A DNA stretch of 44,792 bases from a virus. Under the pieces are notes generated by a model. It was not told where the DNA came from and did no database searches. It was given only the letters and a program-made list of their open reading frames with translations. Positions 15,584-23,377 of the stretch are shown here, piece by piece. Positions within the stretch are counted from its first letter, which is position 1, and every line of letters begins with the position of its first letter. A program made the translations under genes and the position numbers. The stretch spans positions 1 through 44,792 of the IMG/VR virus record IMGVR_UViG_3300029922_000124, one strand, 5' to 3'.

Positions 15584-15926
15584 CCATACAGTAGCTAGCT
15601 ATTTCTTCGAGTTTTTTATCGCTTTCCGCATGGTTATTGACCATAAATTTTATGATCTCATTGTAGTCTAATTGTTTTGCTAGTTTAGCTAGTTGCTTGC
15701 CAGTCTTGGCCCCTAAGATAAAGTTGCGATGATTGAATTCTATGTTCAGCTTAGCACTAATCCCGTGCTTATATAGTCTCTCTATTTCGCTAAGAAATTT
15801 ATCAATACATGGATCTTCGGGTTCGTAATCAACTACTATCTGCTTACACCCTATTACTTGTTTTTCTAAGGGTTGATTCATGTCATACGAAACTTCTTTT
15901 CTGGCTCCAACTATCTTGATACACAT
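15552..15926 (-). CDS. Hypothetical protein
   Basis: A 124-residue alpha/beta protein with GAGG before the ATG. There is no recognised family. The middle (IDKFLSEIERLYKHGISAKL) and the C-terminal helices (TGKQLAKLAKQLDYNEIIKF) are helical, and there are five cysteines with no clear metal-site spacing. It is tightly packed between the genes at 14648 and 15928, so it belongs to the operon that carries the 2H phosphoesterase and the mCpol-like gene. Confidence 0.55.
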   Translation of the reverse strand: MCIKIVGARKEVSYDMNQPLEKQVIGCKQIVVDYEPEDPCIDKFLSEIERLYKHGISAKLNIEFNHRNFILGAKTGKQLAKLAKQLDYNEIIKFMVNNHAESDKKLEEIASYCMDGKCRVESKT

Positions 15927-15927
15927 G

Positions 15928-16431
15928 TTATTTGTTCAACCTCAAGCCTACTTTGCATCCGACAGCCTTCTCGACCGTGGCGCCAGCCATACCTTTAGCG
16001 AACTCTTTGGGAATATCTAGGCCATTCATGGTTAAAAATTGCTTATCTAGCGTTCCATCAGCAGACGATATTCTTACGTTTTGCTTAGTAATATCAAACC
16101 TTACACTGTTACCTTCATGAATAGAGTAAATATCGTGACCAGACTTACGAAGATCATCACTTAGGAAGTGGCTATGCTTTTCAACCACAACGTTATCGGA
16201 GAAAGCTTCAGACTTCATCATAGCTGGTTGAAATGATGGATACTGCTTTTCTAAATTGTACTTTACTACGGCTGGGTGACTACCAGCGGCTAACGCCTCA
16301 TCCCTGAACTTGCCTTTCGGCTTCCCGGTAGCAATCCAGAAACCGCCCTTGGTTCGGATGAGTTTTACCGGTCGCCCATCGAGCATACCTGCGTCTTCTA
16401 TACTGTGAATTTCTTGTTCTGTGATTTGCAT
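15928..16431 (-). CDS. Hypothetical virion-operon protein with one K-S-E site
   Basis: A 167-residue protein. Residues 18-45 (GRPVKLIRTKGGFWIATGKP) form a short beta hairpin-like domain. A helical segment ends at AMMKSEAF, carrying the K-S-E tripeptide found in other head-module proteins. The C-terminal half is mixed (IYSIHEGNSVRFDITKQNVR). One nucleotide separates it from both neighbours, including the 2H phosphoesterase upstream. No family is recognised. Confidence 0.55.
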   Translation of the reverse strand: MQITEQEIHSIEDAGMLDGRPVKLIRTKGGFWIATGKPKGKFRDEALAAGSHPAVVKYNLEKQYPSFQPAMMKSEAFSDNVVVEKHSHFLSDDLRKSGHDIYSIHEGNSVRFDITKQNVRISSADGTLDKQFLTMNGLDIPKEFAKGMAGATVEKAVGCKVGLRLNK

Positions 16432-16432
16432 A

Positions 16433-17263
16433 TTATTTCCCGTTTTTTACCGCGTAAGCGTGTCGTATACCCTTTTCCATACAGAGCTTGAGCATTTCTG
16501 CATCATTTCCAAAGTGGAACTTCGCTCTTTCCTCATGCTTTTGCATGACCTCTTCTTTCAGTCCAGGGTTATCTTCCAAGTAACGAACTAGCTCGCTGTC
16601 TCCTAATCTAGTGACCTTGACATGTTTTACAAGGTCCAATTCTAACGAAACCGTATCTCTGACTATGCTCGGAATCATGCTTTCCGAAGCAGCTAGCTTA
16701 TCTTCCTCTTCTGCTTCAAACTGACCAGGTAGCCTAGCGTGCTTTGGTCGGTAACTTGCTACCACTTTAGCTTTATGGTGAAGTTCAGCTGGTAGAAACT
16801 CTATACCAAGTACATGAGCAGATTTTGACTCAGACTCTTTCACGCGATCCCAGAGTTCTTTGTCCACTGAAATATGGGCCGCAAACTGGTAATTGTTGTG
16901 ATAACCTAAGTGTTTAAAACAGTCGTGACTCTCCTCAATATCCTTTATCTCAGGTCCATGTAGTTTCAGTACATAGATCGTGTACCCCGTTCTCCCTTGG
17001 ATAGTCGTGGTCTCAACCTCGACTTTCTTTGGATCTGGCGGTACAAGTGCCAGTGTTTTAGCTATTTCATGAACCTCTTCTTCCTTGTCCTTTTCTGCGT
17101 CAAAAAGCTTTATCGTTACGTGATACAAAATTCCTATGTCTGGCCTATCGCTTACACCCTTCACTCTAACGGGATACATTAAATCCATTCCCTTTTCCGC
17201 AAACTTTTTGTAAGTTTCAGCGTCTTCGTTCTTATGAAGATATATTGGTAAAATGTTTTCCAT
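16433..17263 (-). CDS. Two-histidine (2H) phosphoesterase-like protein, Acb1/LigT type
   Basis: A 276-residue protein. The first 135 residues carry two H-x-T/S motifs about 80 residues apart: H48-V-T50 in ILYHVTIKLFD and H130-I-S132 in FAAHISVDKELW. This pair is the catalytic signature of the 2H fold (LigT, cyclic phosphodiesterases, anti-CBASS protein Acb1), which hydrolyses 2'-5' or 3'-5' cyclic or oligonucleotide bonds. The C-terminal 120 residues have a KHVKVTRLGDSELV strand region and a helical FHFGNDAEMLKLCMEKGI end of unknown role. It follows an AAGG site and sits in the operon upstream of the mCpol-like gene. The fold call rests on two short motifs; the substrate is not visible. Confidence 0.6.
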   Translation of the reverse strand: MENILPIYLHKNEDAETYKKFAEKGMDLMYPVRVKGVSDRPDIGILYHVTIKLFDAEKDKEEEVHEIAKTLALVPPDPKKVEVETTTIQGRTGYTIYVLKLHGPEIKDIEESHDCFKHLGYHNNYQFAAHISVDKELWDRVKESESKSAHVLGIEFLPAELHHKAKVVASYRPKHARLPGQFEAEEEDKLAASESMIPSIVRDTVSLELDLVKHVKVTRLGDSELVRYLEDNPGLKEEVMQKHEERAKFHFGNDAEMLKLCMEKGIRHAYAVKNGK

Positions 17264-17278
17264 ATGAGCTATTATACC

Positions 17279-18112
17279 TTAGAAATTACCCATTATAAAT
17301 CTGTTGCTAAAAATGGTCCTTAGCTGTGCTTCTATCTTTAGTCTTTTGGCCTGTAACTCTTCGATTCTAAGCTGATAAATACGTGGACCGGGACCGCTAG
17401 AAGACTGAGAGATACCATCCTGCGATTGGCTCTGCGAGGTGTGGATGAAAGTAGCGGCGATCATACTCAAAAGGTCAATTGCTGCGACGCATCCGATCAA
17501 CTCGTTCACGTTTGTAGGGATTAGACCTTCTTTGTTTGAGAGGCCAGAGGTGTACTTGATCTGCCAGTAGGCAGGAACCCAGTTGAGACCATCCATAACT
17601 GACAAAAATGCAATACCGGCGTTGCCCACTGCACCCTGTACAGAATTTACGCCATACGCGGCTAGAAGGGGGATTACGTTGATAATTCGTTTCTCAAAGT
17701 TTGAAGTTTCGATCCAAGTAGGTGGGATTTCAAAGATAATATTTTTATCTGCACTCACAATAGCCAGCTGCTCGATACTGAGGATCGGACCCTGTGGGGC
17801 AGTAAGATGAATGTAGGCTTTATAGTCTTCGGACTTGAATGGAAGCTTATCTTGACGTTGACCTTTTACAAGAGTAGTTTTTAGGTCAAGTTCTACTTGG
17901 TTTCCAGCCAAATAAATGCGATCCTTAAGTTCGTCGTCCGAAAAGGTATCGCCGTTAGAGAACCAAAGAGGTATGCCTTTTAGGAAACGGCTTCGTAGCT
18001 GTTCAGGCGTGAGCATGGGCTCTACGCGCTTGAATAGGTTAGAATCAGCAATCATGTGGACTGGATATGCTGCGGTACCGTAGCCCTTTGTTTGTGGAAA
18101 GTCAGTTCCCAT
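17279..18112 (-). CDS. Putative head-neck virion protein
   Basis: A 277-residue protein. The N-terminal half (LFKRVEPMLTPEQLRSRFLK, then GIPLWF) resembles virion structural proteins that sit early in head-to-tail operons of large myophages. The middle segment (INVIPLLAAYGVNSVQGAVG and FLSVMDGLNWVPAYW) is hydrophobic but not clearly membrane-spanning. The C-terminus is a helical region (IEELQAKRLKIEAQLRTIF). Its ATG overlaps the stop of the upstream gene. A structural role is inferred from operon position; no enzyme motif is present. Confidence 0.55.
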   Translation of the reverse strand: MGTDFPQTKGYGTAAYPVHMIADSNLFKRVEPMLTPEQLRSRFLKGIPLWFSNGDTFSDDELKDRIYLAGNQVELDLKTTLVKGQRQDKLPFKSEDYKAYIHLTAPQGPILSIEQLAIVSADKNIIFEIPPTWIETSNFEKRIINVIPLLAAYGVNSVQGAVGNAGIAFLSVMDGLNWVPAYWQIKYTSGLSNKEGLIPTNVNELIGCVAAIDLLSMIAATFIHTSQSQSQDGISQSSSGPGPRIYQLRIEELQAKRLKIEAQLRTIFSNRFIMGNF

Positions 18113-18579
18113 TAGCAGCTCCCATCGTTTGTAGGATCATCTACACCGATCATGTTCATAACGCTGAATCTGCGAACTACAGAGCCTTCCATGATTGCAA
18201 ATTGTACGTTGCCGCCGCCAGGGCTCTGGAGCGAGGAAAGAGAGACCTTCCAGATAGAGCTATCGTTTGCATCAGCCTGTACTGCCGTTGCAACAATCGT
18301 TTTACTATTGTCGAGCGATGGAAAAGTTACAGTAATTCCATAGGGTTGGTTCTGAGAGCCAATGCCCAACATGTACCTTAAGCCAGCAGAAGGATTGACG
18401 GGGGTTATTCCCGTAAAGACACCAAAATTAGACGTATTGTTGACATTCACTGCTTGATCAATGTCAAGTATTTGAAAATACAAGGTATTTGGGTCGCCAG
18501 CACGCACAATCCATTGGTTTCCAAAGGAATAGTTATTGACGTTACAATAAGAAATTATTGGTTTTGCACTTAGTCTCAT
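18112..18579 (-). CDS. Small virion-operon protein, first of the tail/neck operon
   Basis: A 155-residue beta-rich protein (LYFQILDIDQAVNVNN, YGITVTFPSLDNSKTIV) without enzyme motifs. It is the first gene of the long minus-strand block from 18579 down to 4127, with a GGGAG site before the ATG. Its last codon overlaps the start of the next gene (TAATGG arrangement). It is probably a neck or head-completion component; no family is recognised. Confidence 0.55.
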   Translation of the reverse strand: MRLSAKPIISYCNVNNYSFGNQWIVRAGDPNTLYFQILDIDQAVNVNNTSNFGVFTGITPVNPSAGLRYMLGIGSQNQPYGITVTFPSLDNSKTIVATAVQADANDSSIWKVSLSSLQSPGGGNVQFAIMEGSVVRRFSVMNMIGVDDPTNDGSC

Positions 18580-18702
18580 CTTGTATTTGCTCCCAAATCG
18601 GTGTATTCTAGGGTTAAGATTGGCACAAACTACCTAGAAGTGAGTTAAACGTAGCATTTTAATAGGTATTTAGGATTGCTTAGGCATTTAAAGGAGATAC
18701 AC

Positions 18703-19143
18703 ATGTCAGATGGTCAAAATAAGGACACGAACCCTAATCCAGCCCCCGCTCTTGGAACCAATCCAAAAGATTTATTGGGGATCAAAAAAGTACAGCTTAA
18801 CCTAGTACCTGCATCAAGTATCATTTATCAAGCTCTGGCCATGGAAGATGGGGCACGCAAATATGGACCCTATAACTGGCGTGCGAACAAGGTAATTGCC
18901 TCTATTTATGTCGCCGCAGCTATGCGTCATCTTCAAGCTTGGTACGATGGTGAGCAGGTGGCCTCTGATAGCCAAAAGCCTCACCTAGGGCATGCCCTGG
19001 CCTGCATAGGCATCATCGTAGACGCTCTTGAGACTGGCAACCTGGTAGACGATCGCCCTCTTCCCGGCGCCGCAGGTAAGCTCATTGCCGAATGGGAAGA
19101 AAAGAAGGCTGCCGCAGCTAAGGCGTCTCCCTCAAAAAGCTAA
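18703..19143 (+). CDS. DUF5664 family, dATP/dGTP diphosphohydrolase-like
   Basis: A 146-residue protein from the ATG at 18703, chosen because AAGGAG lies at 18691-18696; a start nine codons earlier lacks a site. The core matches the DUF5664 pattern: GARKYGPYNWR (about residues 49-59), then AAAMRHLQAWYDGE, SQKPHLGHALACIGIIVDA. These His/Glu/Asp-rich helices are like MazG/HD-type all-alpha NTP pyrophosphohydrolases. Proteins of this family are annotated as dATP/dGTP diphosphohydrolases in phages and would adjust dNTP pools. The last 20 residues are a Lys/Ala tail. It is the only plus-strand gene between two minus-strand blocks. Confidence 0.75.
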   Translation: MSDGQNKDTNPNPAPALGTNPKDLLGIKKVQLNLVPASSIIYQALAMEDGARKYGPYNWRANKVIASIYVAAAMRHLQAWYDGEQVASDSQKPHLGHALACIGIIVDALETGNLVDDRPLPGAAGKLIAEWEEKKAAAAKASPSKS

Positions 19144-19166
19144 GGCCGCGCTTTACAGCACGGCCT
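19143..19166. terminator. Hairpin between convergent genes
   Basis: AGGCCG (19143-19148) pairs with CGGCCT (19161-19166), extendable with a mismatch to GC/GC around a 6-nt loop. It begins on the stop codon of the plus-strand gene and faces a convergent minus-strand gene. On the minus strand a T-run follows after a short gap (TTAGCTTTTT), so it may serve that strand better. Moderate support. Confidence 0.45.
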
Positions 19167-19200
19167 CGTAACTCCTTCTACGCTTGGTAGATGAATTAGT

Positions 19201-21126
19201 TTATGGGGCTTTTGTTACTGCGTTGCTGTCTAGGGTTACTGCAGTCTGAGCGTACAGGTGTCCACTAAAAGCGGCGTTCGTTTGAAGTGCGAGAGAGGTT
19301 GCTCCAAGCACGATACCTTTGAATACTGCGTTTGCGCCAATAGTCATAGCGCCCGATAGTTGCCAGAAGATATTTTCTGCTTTCACACCGCCGCTGAGAA
19401 TAACGCTCTTAGCAGATGCCATGGTAAGAGTACCAGAAATCTGCATGATGAAAACATCATTTGGTCCACCAGAAATCGTCACGTCATTGGAGATCGTAAC
19501 ACCGGTAGTCCACTTATAAAGACCTGGAGTAAGAGTAAGTCCACCGATTTCACCAGAACCTAGGTTCGTGAAATCTGGAGAAGTTCTTCCGGCAGCATTA
19601 GTATAAGCAGCATTCATGTCGCTGATAGCTTGAGTCAACGCAGCAGGGGTAGCATCTGCGTAGTCAGCAGCATATACTTTTCCTGGCGAAACTACTTTGG
19701 CAGAAGTTGAGAAATCACCACTACCATCTAGTGTTAGCGAGAAGCCAGTGATCGCGGTGTGAGCGATAGGGCTCACGGCCATGTTACCGGTGATAACCGA
19801 TGCACCAGCATCAGAAATACCAGCTTCCGATAGAATCGTGTAGTTGGCAGCAGTCAATAGGTTAACAGCGGCCAATGCGTTAGAAATGTTTAGAGACAGA
19901 CTGTCTGCGCTGAATGGAAGCGTTCCGCCACCACCAGAAGTATCTGCTTTGGTAGCGCGTAGAGTTTTGTTACCATAAAGGCTAACATTGAGTCCTTTAC
20001 CAGTAAAGTCAGCCACACCAGCTACAGCGGCCATAGACACGGTTCCAGCGAGTACGCCAGTACCAGTTAAAAGGCTAATCGTAATAACCGCAGTTGCATC
20101 TGCGCCAGTAGTAACGGTAGCACCACTAGCATCTTTTACAGTAATTACAGGCTGAGTAGCAAATGCTACGCCTTGTTGAGCAGAAGAAGGCTGCGTAGAC
20201 CACACAAGGTGAGTTGCAACGCCAGCGCTGCCAGTAATCACGTAAGAGTAGCTTGCAACGGCAGAGTTGCCGCCATTTGGATCAACTGATAGAACTTTCA
20301 GCGTCAAACTAGAGCCAACCGAAATTGGAGCAGAGTATTGAGGACTAGCAAGGCTAGGAGCGCTACCATCTACAGTGTAGTAAAACAAAGTGCCTGGAGT
20401 AAGCGAAGAAAGTACTACGGACTGAGTACCAGAGTAAGAGCCAGCAGGAAGGTTGGAAATAGGAAGTGCGATTACACCAGAAACAGCAGAGACAGAGGCG
20501 CCGTTAGCAGTAGCATCTACGCCAAGCACGTTGCTATTGATAGCAGCGGCAGTTTTCACAGCAATTGCAGCGGCAGAGTCGTTAGCTAGAATGTTTACTT
20601 GAACGCCAGTAAATCCAGCAGGAGCTGGGTCTGTGTTCGATCCGCCAAGAACGTTGTACCAAACATAATATTGATTTGCGTTGCCGCCGTTATATAGTTC
20701 GACATAGCCAGCTGCTCCAGAAGAGGAGAAGGCGCTACCGGCAGGATACGACAAGGCAGCAATTTGTTGTTGGCCAGCGCGCATATTGGAGGCGCTAAAC
20801 CCAGCAGGCATAGAAACTGCTACTGGAGGATTGATAATGTTAGCAGGGTTAGCTAAAAGATTCGCGAGAGCATCGTTGGCAGCAGGGGCATTTGCAAAAC
20901 CATCAACCATATACTGAAGGTCTCTTGGGGTAAGAGCATAGCCACCTAAGATGGCAGCTTGAATGTCATTAGCTACATTCTTGTCGCTCATAGCAATTAC
21001 CAGTCTTTTCATGGTGTCGGGCGAAAGTATAGCGCTACTTGCAAAAGCGGCGGCTAATTCGTTACCAGCCACTTTATCTGTAAGGGCGTCGATAAGAAAA
21101 ATAGTGGAATTCTTAGATAGGGCCAT
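19201..21126 (-). CDS. Virion protein with C-terminal ice-binding-like (DUF3494) domain
   Basis: A 641-residue, Ala/Ser/Thr-rich multidomain protein. Residues 1-95 are helical and likely attach it to the virion. Residues about 250-295 (LFYYTVDGSAPSLASPQYSA) match a chitobiase/hexosaminidase C-terminal-type beta domain. Residues about 300-400 are a bacterial Ig-like domain (ATHLVWSTQPSSAQQGVAFA). Residues about 430-641 are a full DUF3494 domain: NLLTAANYTILSEAGISDAG, TGNMAVSPIAHTAITGF, GGLTLTPGLYKW, DVFIMQISGTLTMAS, ENIFWQLSGAMTIGA and a final AVTLDSNAVTKAP. DUF3494 is the fold of secreted ice-binding proteins. In a phage it probably acts as an adhesive tip or head fibre. It is adjacent to the capsid module. 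Confidence 0.88.
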   Translation of the reverse strand: MALSKNSTIFLIDALTDKVAGNELAAAFASSAILSPDTMKRLVIAMSDKNVANDIQAAILGGYALTPRDLQYMVDGFANAPAANDALANLLANPANIINPPVAVSMPAGFSASNMRAGQQQIAALSYPAGSAFSSSGAAGYVELYNGGNANQYYVWYNVLGGSNTDPAPAGFTGVQVNILANDSAAAIAVKTAAAINSNVLGVDATANGASVSAVSGVIALPISNLPAGSYSGTQSVVLSSLTPGTLFYYTVDGSAPSLASPQYSAPISVGSSLTLKVLSVDPNGGNSAVASYSYVITGSAGVATHLVWSTQPSSAQQGVAFATQPVITVKDASGATVTTGADATAVITISLLTGTGVLAGTVSMAAVAGVADFTGKGLNVSLYGNKTLRATKADTSGGGGTLPFSADSLSLNISNALAAVNLLTAANYTILSEAGISDAGASVITGNMAVSPIAHTAITGFSLTLDGSGDFSTSAKVVSPGKVYAADYADATPAALTQAISDMNAAYTNAAGRTSPDFTNLGSGEIGGLTLTPGLYKWTTGVTISNDVTISGGPNDVFIMQISGTLTMASAKSVILSGGVKAENIFWQLSGAMTIGANAVFKGIVLGATSLALQTNAAFSGHLYAQTAVTLDSNAVTKAP

Positions 21127-21173
21127 TTGAAATCTCCTTAAGGTCTACCTGCGTAGGCAGGGAATATTCACTC

Positions 21174-21881
21174 TTAAGATTGTGTCGGCAAGTCTACTAC
21201 GTAGCTTTCGCCTTCCTTAACAATCCTCGTAAACCCTGGATATCGTTGACCATATCGTCCATCCAGGCTAGAAGCGTTAACAAATAATCTGTCCATGAAA
21301 TACGTGTGACCAGCACCTTCGTGAATGTGTCCAAAAACGTGCATTTTCACCTTAGTTTCTAGGATTTTGTTCCATAAATCCACGCAGCCCACGTTTTCGT
21401 GGCCTTTGCCACCATGATTATGCCTACGAGGTGCTTCATCTCTCATTTTATGGGGAGGCCCATGCGTTACCAGTACATCGGTATCATTTGGGATCAAGTC
21501 CCAGTGTTTCTTGATATCTTCTCCACGATTTCGGTTAAAAGCCCAGTTACAAAACTCTGGCTGCACAGGCGAACCCCAAAATTTGATACCCTCTAGTTCT
21601 ACACCAGAATCGTTCAAAAGATGTATATTCCTAGACTCACACTCTTTGGCCCAAAGTTGAGGCTTAGTTTCATAGCCCCAATCATGGTTTCCAGCAATTA
21701 GGACCAAGTGCTTATAGTCCTGTTTTTGGAACCAATCAAGAAACTGTGTAATTTCCTCATCAGAGCCACGACCGGTGGCATCACCGGCATGAATAAGAAT
21801 GTCGCCACCAGGCAACTCTAGATTGTTGTGACGCATATGCGTATCAGAGATACAGTCTATTTTTAAACCTTGCAATTCCAT
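21174..21881 (-). CDS. Calcineurin-like metallophosphoesterase (MPPED-like)
   Basis: A 235-residue enzyme with all five metallophosphoesterase motifs in order: SDTH (D-x-H), GDATGRG, GNHD, THGPPH and GHIHEG. The compact form, with NHGGKGHENVGC before the last motif, resembles the MPPED/239AB class, members of which hydrolyse cyclic nucleotides and other phosphodiesters. The substrate cannot be deduced here. It has no ribosome site. The start codon coincides with the expected transcription start of the promoter at 21888-21916, so the mRNA is probably leaderless. It lies between the ice-binding-like virion gene and the major capsid gene. Confidence 0.9.
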   Translation of the reverse strand: MELQGLKIDCISDTHMRHNNLELPGGDILIHAGDATGRGSDEEITQFLDWFQKQDYKHLVLIAGNHDWGYETKPQLWAKECESRNIHLLNDSGVELEGIKFWGSPVQPEFCNWAFNRNRGEDIKKHWDLIPNDTDVLVTHGPPHKMRDEAPRRHNHGGKGHENVGCVDLWNKILETKVKMHVFGHIHEGAGHTYFMDRLFVNASSLDGRYGQRYPGFTRIVKEGESYVVDLPTQS

Positions 21882-21887
21882 ACCATT

Positions 21888-21916
21888 ACTATATCATAAA
21901 AAAGGCCAGGTTGCAA
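21888..21916 (-). promoter_or_regulatory. Promoter of a leaderless phosphoesterase mRNA
   Basis: On the minus strand TTGCAA (21911-21916), a 17-nt spacer and TATAGT (21888-21893) with TGA directly before it. The ATG of the phosphoesterase lies 7 nt after the -10. The -35 is part of the descending arm of the terminator at 21898-21928, and the spacer contains its T-run. Confidence 0.7.
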
Positions 21917-21928
21917 AGCAACCCAGCC
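21898..21928 (-). terminator. Intrinsic terminator of the major capsid operon
   Basis: GGCTGGGTTGC (21918-21928 complement) pairs over 11 positions, two of them G-T wobbles, with GCAACCTGGCC (21904-21914 complement) around a 3-nt loop. Six T follow (21898-21903). It starts 22 nt after the capsid gene stop and overlaps the next promoter. Confidence 0.9.
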
Positions 21929-21950
21929 CTTAGTTTTTAAACACTACTTA

Positions 21951-23354
21951 TTAGGTAGGGTTATTGAGGCTTAGTTGGCCCGTAATGTTCTCTACGAGAA
22001 CGTTCTTACGAGGTTGGTAAGCAGCCAAGCTGAGGAAGCGAAAGTGGGCTTCAGGCAAGCTGAGGTCACTAACGGCAAGTTTCAGTTTGGAGTAGGGAGC
22101 CAATTGGCCGAATCCCATGGTGTTACCTTGAACGAGGAATCCAGTTACGGAACCAGGTTGACGGTTACCAAGGTCGGAGAAGGTAGCACCAGAGCCAGCA
22201 GCGTTTACGGCGATCTTACCTACGAACTTGGCAGTAGCTGCCGAGCCGTTAAGGTCAGAACGGTATACGTTGAAGTACTGAGCAGCACCAGAGATCACGA
22301 TCTGAACTTTGTCACCAGCGGTTACAGCTTGCGAAGCAGCAGCAGAAGGGATCGATTCACCACGAATACTGCAAGCAGTAACGTAATAAACATACGAACC
22401 AGTCTGGAGCAACGAACCAGCAGCACCGGCATCCGAGATCGAAAGCGTAGGAGCAGCAGGGCTGCCATTGCGCGAACGAGCAGGACGGGTTTTGCCAGAC
22501 AAGAAACGCGAAGCTTCGAGAGAAACTACAGCACTAGAGGTCCACTGGGTACGCAGGTGCGCGCCAGTTGCTTCTTGCGCCGAGCCTGCGAGCATGATAC
22601 GCTCTTTAGCATGGGCGATCTTGTTATAAGCCGAGAGACTGATAGGGTCGAGCATAAGAAGGTCAGCAGCACCCATGTTCATTGCAGAGCGTACTGCGGA
22701 GTCTTCGATGATGGATTGCGTGAGCGTTCCACCGGCAGAGATCACTACAGTTTGGTCGGAACCATACTCAGCAAACATAAGGTCTTGCGTATTTTGTTGG
22801 CCATCAGACTGACGAACTTGTTGGTCCATACCAATCATGTTAGGCATCTTAGCAACAGCGAGGGGGTTACCATCGAATACACCAGCGTTTGAGAAGTCGG
22901 ATTGACCACGGAAGCAGTCAAATTCGATATCCCCAGCTAGCTTCATTGCAGCGTCTGCGGCAGCACGGTCTTCAGCTTTTACACCGTCGAAAGCACCGAT
23001 CAGGTTAGCGGCAACAGTAACACGACGGGTCGTGCTGTAGTATGCCATAGGCACTACTGCACGGACGTAATTACTTGTGTCTTCTTCGCCGATTCCACCT
23101 TCAAACTGAGCAGAACCTCCAAATACACCGTAGTCGAGCTGACGGTTGAACTGGTGCAATTGCGACTTCACATCTTTCGATGGAAGCATCTTTTGCAACT
23201 TGATATGGCTGTCGTCGAACGTTACATTGTGCATGACGGGGGAAAGGTCTTCCACCATCAAAGCAGCGCCTTGTACTAGTTGACCTGGAGCAGCATTGTA
23301 ACTACCTGCTTCAAGTGCTTTCATTAGGGATTGAAGTTGTTCAATCATATTCAT
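21951..23354 (-). CDS. Major capsid protein (HK97-fold) with Ig-like insertion
   Basis: A 467-residue protein directly after a scaffold-like gene and before a strong terminator, as expected for the main capsid subunit. The N-terminal region (about 1-60) is helical and could be a removable delta segment (LMKALEAGSYN). The core shows HK97-type features: FGGSAQFEGGIGEEDTSNY early, then ADLLMLDPISLSAYNKIAH and VSLEASRFLSGKTRPA. Residues about 300-410 look like a fibronectin/Ig-type insertion (PAAPTLSISDAGAAGSLLQT, TGSYVYYVTACSIRG, then QYFNVYRSDL), which probably projects from the capsid surface. The C-terminus returns to the core (FRFLSLAAYQPRKNVLVENI). Confidence 0.8.
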   Translation of the reverse strand: MNMIEQLQSLMKALEAGSYNAAPGQLVQGAALMVEDLSPVMHNVTFDDSHIKLQKMLPSKDVKSQLHQFNRQLDYGVFGGSAQFEGGIGEEDTSNYVRAVVPMAYYSTTRRVTVAANLIGAFDGVKAEDRAAADAAMKLAGDIEFDCFRGQSDFSNAGVFDGNPLAVAKMPNMIGMDQQVRQSDGQQNTQDLMFAEYGSDQTVVISAGGTLTQSIIEDSAVRSAMNMGAADLLMLDPISLSAYNKIAHAKERIMLAGSAQEATGAHLRTQWTSSAVVSLEASRFLSGKTRPARSRNGSPAAPTLSISDAGAAGSLLQTGSYVYYVTACSIRGESIPSAAASQAVTAGDKVQIVISGAAQYFNVYRSDLNGSAATAKFVGKIAVNAAGSGATFSDLGNRQPGSVTGFLVQGNTMGFGQLAPYSKLKLAVSDLSLPEAHFRFLSLAAYQPRKNVLVENITGQLSLNNPT

Positions 23355-23377
23355 TTCTCCTTGATTACTTCCACTGC

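Noticed and set aside
18580-18702. Divergent promoters between the tail/neck operon and the DUF5664 gene
   Set aside because: The region must contain them, but no pair of boxes with acceptable spacing stands out on either strand.
21975-22892. A 305-codon open frame antisense to the major capsid gene
   Set aside because: It is the mirror of a strongly supported gene, has an Arg/Ser-rich composition typical of antisense reading, and lacks a ribosome site.
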